Part shown: in pieces, positions 47,799 to 54,682 of the stretch
How positions within the stretch are numbered: the first letter of the stretch is position 1
Layout: the number at the start of each line of letters is the position of its first letter
DNA from: G963668655 sp963668655
Lineage (GTDB): Bacteria; Myxococcota_A; SURF-8
Assembly (NCBI GenBank): GCA_963668655.2
Contig: CAXXPQ010000002.1
Location: forward strand, 434,001 to 498,000
Direction of reading: 5' to 3'
DNA length: 64,000 nt
Made by a program: the position numbers and the translations under genes
The notes under the pieces: model-generated
Databases searched by the model: none
What the model was told of the DNA's origin: nothing
Seen by the model: the letters and a program-made list of their open reading frames with translations, nothing else

Positions 47799-48005
47799 TT
47801 AGGCCGGGTTCTTCCGTTTTTCGCTACCAAAGGGTTCGGGATCGTAGAAATACCGTCCCGAGGTCTTGATGAATTTCAGCATCTCTTCGCGGTTGCGCAT
47901 CTTGCTGCGCCACTGGTAGGAACCCTCGGGAATGCCTTCCTCGTAGTCGGCGCCCACCACCTCGACCTCGGTTCCATCGAACTTTTTCTTTTTTTCCATA
48001 TTCAT
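47799..48005 (-). CDS. Small protein of unknown function leading the acs operon
   Basis: A 68-residue, highly charged soluble protein: a Lys-rich start (MNMEKKKKFDG) and a compact middle with EGSYQWRSKMRNREEMLKFIKTSGRYFYDPEP. It has no cysteine, so metal binding via thiols is unlikely. GGAGG lies ten bases before the first ATG. It precedes acsD by 42 nt on the same strand and is likely co-transcribed. I do not recognise it; a structural or assembly role in the CODH/ACS complex is a guess from position only. Confidence 0.6.
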   Translation of the reverse strand: MNMEKKKKFDGTEVEVVGADYEEGIPEGSYQWRSKMRNREEMLKFIKTSGRYFYDPEPFGSEKRKNPA

Positions 48006-48420
48006 GGCCGATTCACCTCCGTTCGATTGTCCAATTTGTCTCGTTTACGTTCTTTGAATCAAATAACCAGTAACCGATGAATTTATTCCAACCTAACTTT
48101 AGAGGCCAACAGATTGAGAATCTGATTGCAGGGGGTTCAAGAGCCGGCCTGCTGCGCAGTCGTTTCGAAACAACGAAACACCCAAGCGCCATCAACTCGA
48201 ACCAATCCACAGAAAGCGCACTGGGGCCGGTCTATTCGACGGTGGTAATACTAGTTCAAGGCCGACCGGCCCGCAAGGGCTTTTTACATGGGGAACGATA
48301 TCTTTTGGGAATGATTGAATTAACTAAAAGTGCGCCCAATCTGAAACGATTACAGTTTATGCAACTTCCTGGAAACACTTGCCATTTCGACAAGCCCCCT
48401 TGCGGCATTAATACTTTTTT

Positions 48421-48450
48421 CTTATACTTGCTACCCTCTGTTTTTGTAAA
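48421..48450 (-). promoter_or_regulatory. Promoter for the acs operon
   Basis: Minus strand: TTACAA (48449-48444), 17-nt spacer, TATAAG (48426-48421); alternatively TTTACA (48450-48445) with an 18-nt spacer. A/T tracts lie on both sides. Confidence 0.5.
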
Positions 48451-48535
48451 AAACAAAAAAAATACTTCAACGCAATCCTCCGATGCACCGCAAGCGGTTT
48501 TAGGACGGAAAACGCGTCGATCGTCGAGAAATATC

Positions 48536-48568
48536 GGCGGTGGGGCGTCGGGACAAACCCCCACCGCC
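48536..48568 (-). terminator. Hairpin after the 86-residue gene
   Basis: GGCGGTGGGG and CCCCACCGCC form a perfect 10-bp stem with a 13-nt loop, followed on the minus strand by GATATTTCTC. The T-run is weak; probable terminator of the riboswitch-controlled transcript. Confidence 0.5.
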
Positions 48569-48585
48569 GAAACCTCCTGGTCCGT

Positions 48586-48846
48586 TCAACCGAAGAGGCG
48601 GAAGGGCTTTCCGATAGGACGCACGCTCTGGTCCGGGTGAACCGCGGCCCGAAGGCCCTCGATGCGCTTGAATCCGCGTAGGATCATCAGGCGCACGGCG
48701 TCGTGTATTTCATAGTATCCTGGGATCGAACTAGCCAACATGGTGCGTTCCGGATCGAGATCCAGATCGGCGATGGCGCGGCCGTCATCGAAATCCTCCC
48801 CGATTTCCATGGCGTTGGCGAGATAAAGCACGGTTCCCTGGCGCAT
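48586..48846 (-). CDS. Small protein downstream of a cobalamin riboswitch
   Basis: An 86-residue soluble protein (MRQGTVLYLANAMEIGEDFDDG ... ESV-type C-terminus KPFRLFG). It has an acidic N-terminal half (DFDDGRAIADLDLDPERT) and a basic C-terminal half, no cysteines, no membrane segment and no signal peptide. GGAGG lies six bases before the ATG. It is the only gene between the cobalamin riboswitch and a hairpin, so it is expected to be repressed by B12. I do not recognise the family. A part in corrinoid handling is suggested by its control and by its place directly before the corrinoid-dependent acs genes. Confidence 0.65.
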   Translation of the reverse strand: MRQGTVLYLANAMEIGEDFDDGRAIADLDLDPERTMLASSIPGYYEIHDAVRLMILRGFKRIEGLRAAVHPDQSVRPIGKPFRLFG

Positions 48847-48984
48847 GACGAGCCTCCATTCAAGTAGAATTTGAAGACGACGCCTGCGGTGGGGATGTGA
48901 AATGGTGAGCCAGGCCGAGAGGAGAAAAGAGAATACGTCAAGAATGGCCTGACACCCGCAACACCCAATCCGCGAGGCGAAACA

Positions 48985-49150
48985 CGGGTTCGACTGTCCA
49001 GGCCAGTCTCCGGACTTACGGCCATTATCTCCTCCGCCTTCCCGGAATTTTCCAGTGGCATGAAGGAAGAGCCTGACCGATCACCGTGACGGGATCGTGC
49101 CGGATTCTCACCGGCTTCCTGTTTCATCGCCAGATGGCGAACCTGAACGT
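48985..49150 (-). ncRNA. Cobalamin riboswitch
   Basis: Minus strand, 5' to 3': GAAACAGGAAGCCGGTGAGA, then ATCCGGCACGATCCCGTCAC, then the B12 box (ATGCCACTGG), CCGGGAAGGCGGAG, and AGTCCGGAGACTGGCC. These are the hallmark conserved blocks of the AdoCbl/cobalamin riboswitch. The closing stem P1 pairs GGTTCG (49143-49138) with CGAACC (48992-48987). Downstream, TGTCAGGCC (48954-48946) can pair with GGCCTGGACA (49004-48995) inside the aptamer or with GGCCTGG (48916-48910), a plausible switching element before the 86-residue gene. Confidence 0.92.
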
Positions 49151-49211
49151 ATATTGAATAGCAAGGTCGAAAGGAAAGGTCAAGCTCTATTTTTCAATTC
49201 CCGTCTCGGAA

Positions 49212-50372
49212 TCATTCAACCCGCCGGAGTTTCACTTCTTTTTCCACTTCCAGAATGGGACGCCCCGTCTCGTCGGCGATGCGCTTCAGTTCGTCGTACT
49301 CGGGAATCCAGCGCTCGCGGTCGTGAAAGCGGACCGTTTTCCCGCGCACCTTTCCGAAAGGCGTCTCCCGAACCACCTCCGCCCGTTCCAGCGCCCGGCG
49401 AAATACATAGTGATGACGCACGCCCAGGGTGGTCGTCTCGGAAAAGAGCGCCTCGCGGACCGGAGACAGTTGTTCCGGACGACACAGCACGCCGACCTGG
49501 ACCGCCGGGCGGTTCTTCTTCATCTGGATGTGCGAAAGCCAGACATCCAACGCCCCCACTCGCAGCAGACGATCGAATAGATGATCGTAGTATTCGGGAT
49601 TCATGTCGTCCACGTTGCTTTCCACCACCGCCAGCCGTTCCTCCTCCTCGTTTTCCTCGGAGGAAAAAAGCAGGGCGCGCAGCACGTTCGGAACCGTCTC
49701 GTTCCGGCGTGTCCCCGCTCCCAGACCGATGTCTTCCAGCGTTCCGTTCCCGAACGACGCGAAACGATCCACCAGCACCTTGATGATAACCGCGCCGGTG
49801 GGCGTGACGGTTTCCCCGTCGATGGGCGCTTCCCGAAGCGGCGCGCCGCGCAGCAGTTCCAGCGTGGCGGGGGTTTGCACGGGCAACAGGCCGTGTTCGA
49901 TACGAAGGGTTCCCCTTCCCATGGGAAGGGGCGAACAGCTGATTTCGTCCACCTCCAGAAGATGCACGGCGGCGGCGCATCCCACGAGATCGAACAACGT
50001 ATCGAATCCGCCCAGTTCGTGGAAGTGTACGGACTCGACGGGGATGCCGTGAACGCGGGCCTCCGCCTCGGCCAGCGCGTCCAGCATGGCCAAGGCTTTT
50101 TCCTCCACGAAAGCGGGCAGGGACGCCTTTTCAATGGCCGCGCGAATGTCCGTCGGGTGCCGGAAGTCCGGTTCTCCGGCGATTTTCAGATCGAGAGTCC
50201 GCGCTTGCAGAGAACATTCCCCGCGTGTTTGAAAGCTCGCCGCCCATCCGGAAACGGGCAAACCGGCAAGGATGCGCTCCCATTCTTTCAGATCCGGCAG
50301 TATTCCGGTAACGGCGGACAGGAACATATCCCCGGATATCCCGCCGATACAATCTAAATGCAAGGTTTTCAT
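49212..50372 (-). CDS. larC: LarC nickel-cofactor/nickel insertion protein
   Basis: A 386-residue member of the LarC (DUF111) family, the CTP-dependent nickel chelatase that makes the nickel-pincer nucleotide of lactate racemase. Signatures: TLHLDCIGGISGDMFLSAV at the start, VHFHELGGFDTLFDLVG, TPATLELLRGAPL, TPTGAVIIKVLVDRF and ESNVDDMNPEYYDHLFDRLLRVGALDVW. It is a single uninterrupted frame, unlike the frameshifted gene of Lactobacillus. The ATG at 50372 was chosen at the family start with AAAGGAAG upstream. No larA, larB or larE is in the window. Next to CODH/ACS it may contribute to nickel handling. Confidence 0.92.
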   Translation of the reverse strand: MKTLHLDCIGGISGDMFLSAVTGILPDLKEWERILAGLPVSGWAASFQTRGECSLQARTLDLKIAGEPDFRHPTDIRAAIEKASLPAFVEEKALAMLDALAEAEARVHGIPVESVHFHELGGFDTLFDLVGCAAAVHLLEVDEISCSPLPMGRGTLRIEHGLLPVQTPATLELLRGAPLREAPIDGETVTPTGAVIIKVLVDRFASFGNGTLEDIGLGAGTRRNETVPNVLRALLFSSEENEEEERLAVVESNVDDMNPEYYDHLFDRLLRVGALDVWLSHIQMKKNRPAVQVGVLCRPEQLSPVREALFSETTTLGVRHHYVFRRALERAEVVRETPFGKVRGKTVRFHDRERWIPEYDELKRIADETGRPILEVEKEVKLRRVE

Positions 50373-50561
50373 GGACTTACTTCCTTTCCAGTCCCGAGAG
50401 ATAAACGCAGCCGCGTCGATCATACCGTTATTTTCCGGCAGATAAAGAAAATAATCGTGCAAAGTCGGGCAATTTTCGCTTGACTTCATTTTCCATTTGG
50501 TCCATTTTTTGCTAAATACGCCTTTCACGCTGATGTTGGTGCAGAGAAAGAGAAAATTCCC

Positions 50562-50993
50562 ATGAAAAACGTCGAGCAGATCGTCCGTGTCTTCCGGAGC
50601 AAGGGCTTTAAAATCACTCCCCAAAGGCTGGCCATCTTCGAAATTCTTCAGGGAAACACCTCGCATCCCAGCGCGGAGCGTATCTATTCGCAATTGCGTG
50701 AATCGCATCCTTCCATCTCGTTCACCACCGTGTACAACACCCTGGAAACCCTGCGGGACATCGGGGAAATTCAGGAGTTGACCATCGACTCCAGACGCAA
50801 GCATTACGACCCGGACATCTCCCGGCATCATCATGTTCTCTGCACCAAGTGCGGACATATCGAGGACGTTTTCGTGGATTATTCAAGCTACTTGCGCCTC
50901 CCGGAAGAAGTCCGCGCCCGTTTCAAGGTGCAAAATCATCAGGTGCAGTTCTACGGTATTTGCAGCAACTGCCAGAGTCAGACCAGCCACTGA
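50562..50993 (+). CDS. Fur-family regulator, PerR-like
   Basis: A 143-residue winged-helix repressor of the Fur superfamily. The DNA-binding helix region is GFKITPQRLAIFEILQGNTSHPSAERIY (15-42) and SFTTVYNTLETL. The metal region is RHHHVLCTKCGHI. Two structural zinc CxxC pairs are present: Cys94/97 and Cys134/137. It looks closer to PerR than to iron-sensing Fur, so it probably senses peroxide or metal. It is divergent from larC by 189 nt and lies upstream of a DUF302 gene. Confidence 0.9.
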   Translation: MKNVEQIVRVFRSKGFKITPQRLAIFEILQGNTSHPSAERIYSQLRESHPSISFTTVYNTLETLRDIGEIQELTIDSRRKHYDPDISRHHHVLCTKCGHIEDVFVDYSSYLRLPEEVRARFKVQNHQVQFYGICSNCQSQTSH

Positions 50994-51150
50994 CGCTCTC
51001 CGGGCGTCCCGACTTCCTTTTTCCGAACCGGAGCAAAGCGGAATTGGTCGGAATAATCCGTCCTTTCCTCCTTTCTTTCTTGACGAACAAGCATCGGAAC
51101 TTAGTTTATTCGAAGAAAGATTCCATCGAATTCTCGATCAGGAGGACACC

Positions 51151-51543
51151 ATGAATCCAACCTTTGCCATCACCAAAACGGTCCGGACGAACATGGCCGA
51201 GACGGAAGAGAAACTGCGCGGCCTGCTCATGGAGCAGGGCTTCGGAGTTCTGACGGAAATCGACGTCCAGGCCACCTTGAAAAAACGCATCGACGTGGAC
51301 ACCAAACCGTACAAAATTCTGGGAGCCTGCAATCCCCCCTTCGCCCACGAGGCGCTGGCCATCGACGAAAACGTCGGATTGGTGATGCCCTGCAACATCA
51401 CCCTGTCCGACAACGGCGATGGAAGCGTCACCGTACAGGCCTTCGATCCGGAAGCCGGAATCAAGCTCTTGGGAAACCCGGCCCTGGACGACCTGGCGAA
51501 AGACGCAGGCGGCAAAATCCATCATGTGATGGAACAGTTGTAA
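51151..51543 (+). CDS. DUF302 family protein
   Basis: A 130-residue cytosolic protein with the DUF302 fold. GFGVLTEIDVQATLKKRIDVDTKPYKILGACNPPFAHEALAIDENVGLVMPCNITL is the family core. The ATG at 51151 has AGGAGG seven bases upstream. The family function is unknown; some members are linked to redox or metal stress. It follows the Fur-like gene by about 160 nt on the same strand and may be in its regulon. Confidence 0.88.
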   Translation: MNPTFAITKTVRTNMAETEEKLRGLLMEQGFGVLTEIDVQATLKKRIDVDTKPYKILGACNPPFAHEALAIDENVGLVMPCNITLSDNGDGSVTVQAFDPEAGIKLLGNPALDDLAKDAGGKIHHVMEQL

Positions 51544-51577
51544 CGTATCACACACGGCAAAGAGGAAAGGGCCGACG

Positions 51578-52282
51578 ATGGCGGGAAATGCAGCGTTTCA
51601 GGGCTTCCCGAAAGAATGCCTGCGCTTTTTCGAGCAGCTTCGAAACAACAACAACAAGACGTGGTTTGACCTTCACAAGGCCGATTACGAAAATCACGTC
51701 CTGAATCCGGCTCGGGCCTTCGTCTCCGAAATGGGCCTCCGTCTGCTGGAAATCGCCCCGACGATCCACGCCCGGCCACAGGTGAACGGCTCCATCTTCC
51801 GGATCTACCGGGACACGCGTTTCAGCCGGGACAAGACGCCTTACAAGGATCACCTGGGCATTTTCTTCTGGGAGGGCCCGGGAGGAAAAACGGACAGTCC
51901 CGGCTTTTATTTCCACGTGGAACCGGGCAAGCTTCTACTGGGTGCGGGTCTGTATCGTTTCGGCAAATCCAACCTGGAAGCCTATCGCCGGGCCGTGGCG
52001 GACCCGAAGAAGGGTCCGGCGCTGGAAAAGGCGCTGAAAACCGTCGAGAAAAAAGGCTACGAGATCGGCGGGCGGCACTACAAACGCGTTCCCCGAGGAT
52101 TCGAACCCGACCATCCCCGGGCGGGCCTGCTTCGACACAACGGCGTTCACGCCGGGCTGGACCTGGATATCCCGAAGGCGTTTTTCGGTCCCGAACTCAC
52201 GGACCTCGTGTACGGCCATTACAAAAAACTGGCCGAAATGCACCGCTGGCTGCTGGACCTCGTGACCGCGCCGAAAGCGTGA
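51578..52282 (+). CDS. DUF2461 family protein
   Basis: A 234-residue protein with the DUF2461 (TIGR02453) pattern: LRFFEQLRNNNNKTWFDLHKADYENHV, FRIYRDTRFSRDKTPYKDHLGIFFW and PGFYFHVEPGKLLLGAGLYRF. The function of the family is unknown. It lies 34 nt after the DUF302 gene and is convergent with pbpC. Confidence 0.9.
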   Translation: MAGNAAFQGFPKECLRFFEQLRNNNNKTWFDLHKADYENHVLNPARAFVSEMGLRLLEIAPTIHARPQVNGSIFRIYRDTRFSRDKTPYKDHLGIFFWEGPGGKTDSPGFYFHVEPGKLLLGAGLYRFGKSNLEAYRRAVADPKKGPALEKALKTVEKKGYEIGGRHYKRVPRGFEPDHPRAGLLRHNGVHAGLDLDIPKAFFGPELTDLVYGHYKKLAEMHRWLLDLVTAPKA

Positions 52283-52325
52283 ACGACGGCGAACGTCGAT
52301 AGCCGCCCGTAAACACCGATGAGCG

Positions 52326-54650
52326 TCAGCGAACGGTGACGGTCACCCGGGAGACGCGGCCCATGTCGTCCGCGCAGGCAAACTCATGCCGCCCGGGAGT
52401 GGGTGTGTAGAAAAGCTCCTCGGCCGGATCGCCCGACCAGAACAGTTCTCCGTCCACGTACCAGAAAACCGTATCCGTCTCGCCGGTGACGGCCGCCTCC
52501 AGCCGGATTTTCTGATATTCCAGGGGCCGCCCCTCCACCAGCACGATTTCACCGTCCGGATGGGGAGAACGAATTTCCGGCGGGTCGCCGCTCTGAACGG
52601 CCGGGCATTCCGGATTGTGTTGCGGCGTCTCCTCCACCGAAAGACCTTTCTTTCGCATCCACGTCGCGATGCCCGGCGGCCAGAGCGTGAACGTCTTCCA
52701 CTCCCAGTCCTTTCCCTCCCGGCAGCGGGAACAGAGGCGAAAACCGGTTTTCCGGTCGATGGCGAAGATTCGATGAAGATTGCATGGCGTTTCCGGTGAA
52801 ACATTGCGGATGAAGCCGCCCGTTTTTTTGTGGGGACAATCCGGCCCGGCGGGCATACCGCTTGACGCACAGATTTCACGGAACCCCGCCCCGGGCGGAC
52901 GTTCGAACCAATCCCTTCCTTTCCCGGGCAGGGCATGAAAAATGTCGAACAGCGCGGGCGCGGCGACTCGGGAGCCCACCAGTTCCGGCGCTCCCCGCCC
53001 CGCGAAGTTCCCGGCCCAGACGCCCACGGTGTAGCGCGGATCGTACCCCACGCTCCAGGCGTCGCGATGCCCATAGCTGGTGCCGGTTTTCCAAGCCACC
53101 TTGGGCATGTCCACGGTAAACTCCCAGCAGGCGGGCAGGTCGGGCCGCTCCACCTCGGCCAAGATCTCCGTAACCAGAAAAGCGGCGGCGGCGGATAAAA
53201 CGCGCCTCTCTTTCCCCGGGGGGGCCGCTACGTCCAATCGATAGGGCCGCCAGACGCCTCCCCGCGCCAGCGTGGCGTACAGATTGGCCAGTTCCAGAAG
53301 ATTCAGTTCGCAGCCGCCCAACACCAGGCTAAGCCCGTATTCGCTTTCCTTCCGCGAAAGAGTCGTGACTCCGGACGATTTCAGGAAAGGAAGCAGCCCT
53401 TCGCGTCCCAGGGAGGATAACGCCGCCACCGCCGGGACGTTCAACGATTGCGCGAGGGACTCCCGCACCGTCACCGCCCCTCGAAACTCTCCGTCGAAAT
53501 TCTCCGGTGCATAGACGCCGTAGCGCACGGGCAGATCCTCCATGAGGCTGTCGGGCGTGAGCAGCCCCCGGTCGAAGGCCAGGGCGTAGACGAATGGCTT
53601 CAGCGTGGAGCCGGGCGAGCGCGGGGCGAGCGCGCCGTTCACCTGCCCCTCCATCTCCTCTTCGAAAAAGTCGTTGGATCCCACCAACGCCAGCACGTCG
53701 CCCGTGCGATTGTCCAGGACCACGGCAGCCATCTGCTCCACGTCCCGGCTTCTCCAACGGCGCACGTGGCTCCCGACGATGTTCTCCACGATTTCCTGGA
53801 TGGATCGATCCAGGGTCGTATCCACGCGATGCCTGGCGGGATAAGCCTGTCCGACGAAACGACTGAAATGCGGAGCCTTGAAGGGGGGATCGTGTCGAAC
53901 GGCGGGGACGGGCTCCGACGAGGCGCGCCGGGCTTCTTCCCGTGGGATCTCCAGACGATCGGAGAGAATGCGCAGCACTTTGTTCCGCGCCTCCCGCGCC
54001 CGCTCCGGGTGGCGATCCGGGCGCAGGCGCTCGGGAGAATTGGGCAATGCGGCCAGAAGCGCGGCCTCCCCCCGGCTCAGTTCGGCGGCCTCCTTGCCCA
54101 GGTAGAACCAGGCCGCCGCGCCGATGCCTTCGATGTTGCCGCCGTAGGGCGCGCGATTCAGATAGGCTTCCAGGATCTCGTCCTTCGAACAGCGGACCTC
54201 AATCTGCACCGCCCGAAAAGCTTCGACGATCTTCGCGAGCAACGTGCGCGGTTTCGGCTCCAACATACGGGCGAGTTGCATGGTGAGCGTGGATCCGCCG
54301 GAAACCACCCGTCCGGCGCGGAGATTCTGTCCGAAGGCGCGTAGGAGGGACAGGGGATTGACGCCGAAATGACGATGGAAGTGGCGGTCCTCGTAGCGGA
54401 TCACCAGATCCCGCGCGGCCGGGCTGATGTCATCCAGAGTTTTGAGGAAACGCCATTTTTCATCGGAAGAAAGAAAGAAACGCAGGGGACGTCCGTCGCG
54501 ATCGGCCACGATGCGCGAGGCGGGTGGATGCAAATCCTCCAAGGGCGGAGGAAACAGGAAATCCAAAAGAAGCGCCAAAAAGACCAGCAGCACCCCCGCC
54601 GCCGCCAGCCGTCCGCCCCATCGCGCGACCTTCCCCGTTCCACCGCTCAC
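52326..54650 (-). CDS. pbpC: Penicillin-binding protein 1C
   Basis: A 774-residue bifunctional peptidoglycan synthase, the same size as E. coli PbpC. A membrane anchor lies near residues 16-35. The glycosyltransferase domain has catalytic Glu87 in YEDRHFHRHFGV and GGSTLTMQLARML. The transpeptidase has S348TLK351, SLN (in AQSLNVPA) and K521TG. A C-terminal BiPBP-type domain follows (VEGRPLEYQKIRLEA). The start is inferred as GTG at 54650 with AAGGAG upstream; longer frames run antisense into the neighbour. It lies 32 nt downstream of the alpha-2-macroglobulin gene, a pairing known from many Gram-negative bacteria. Confidence 0.93.
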   Translation of the reverse strand: MSGGTGKVARWGGRLAAAGVLLVFLALLLDFLFPPPLEDLHPPASRIVADRDGRPLRFFLSSDEKWRFLKTLDDISPAARDLVIRYEDRHFHRHFGVNPLSLLRAFGQNLRAGRVVSGGSTLTMQLARMLEPKPRTLLAKIVEAFRAVQIEVRCSKDEILEAYLNRAPYGGNIEGIGAAAWFYLGKEAAELSRGEAALLAALPNSPERLRPDRHPERAREARNKVLRILSDRLEIPREEARRASSEPVPAVRHDPPFKAPHFSRFVGQAYPARHRVDTTLDRSIQEIVENIVGSHVRRWRSRDVEQMAAVVLDNRTGDVLALVGSNDFFEEEMEGQVNGALAPRSPGSTLKPFVYALAFDRGLLTPDSLMEDLPVRYGVYAPENFDGEFRGAVTVRESLAQSLNVPAVAALSSLGREGLLPFLKSSGVTTLSRKESEYGLSLVLGGCELNLLELANLYATLARGGVWRPYRLDVAAPPGKERRVLSAAAAFLVTEILAEVERPDLPACWEFTVDMPKVAWKTGTSYGHRDAWSVGYDPRYTVGVWAGNFAGRGAPELVGSRVAAPALFDIFHALPGKGRDWFERPPGAGFREICASSGMPAGPDCPHKKTGGFIRNVSPETPCNLHRIFAIDRKTGFRLCSRCREGKDWEWKTFTLWPPGIATWMRKKGLSVEETPQHNPECPAVQSGDPPEIRSPHPDGEIVLVEGRPLEYQKIRLEAAVTGETDTVFWYVDGELFWSGDPAEELFYTPTPGRHEFACADDMGRVSRVTVTVR

Positions 54651-54682
54651 GGCGCGCCGCTCCTTTTCCGACTTCACCCGAA

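Larger units (their letters stand above)
48006..48585. other. AT-richer, gene-free leader of the acs operon
   Basis: This 580-nt stretch has lower GC than its surroundings and no convincing gene on either strand. It contains the acs promoter (48421-48450), a perfect CAGATT-GAG-AATCTG hairpin (48111-48125), a GTTTCGAAAC palindrome near 48165, a GCCC-GCAA-GGGC hairpin with T-run (plus strand, near 48272), and the hairpin at 48536-48568. From the promoter, the 5' leader of the acs mRNA would be about 400 nt. Confidence 0.5.

Noticed and set aside
48108..48150. tRNA-like fragment (CAGATT-GAG-AATCTG followed by GGGGGTTCAAG)
   Set aside because: No acceptor stem, D-arm or complementary T-stem can be drawn, so it is not a tRNA; a decayed remnant cannot be excluded.
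48013..48640. Several short frames in the acs leader region (65, 102 and 187 codons)
   Set aside because: No ribosome sites, mutually overlapping on both strands, unlike neighbouring codon use and no recognisable motif.
50373..50858. N-terminal extension of larC upstream of 50372
   Set aside because: It would run antisense through the fur-like gene; the family start and a ribosome site are at 50372.
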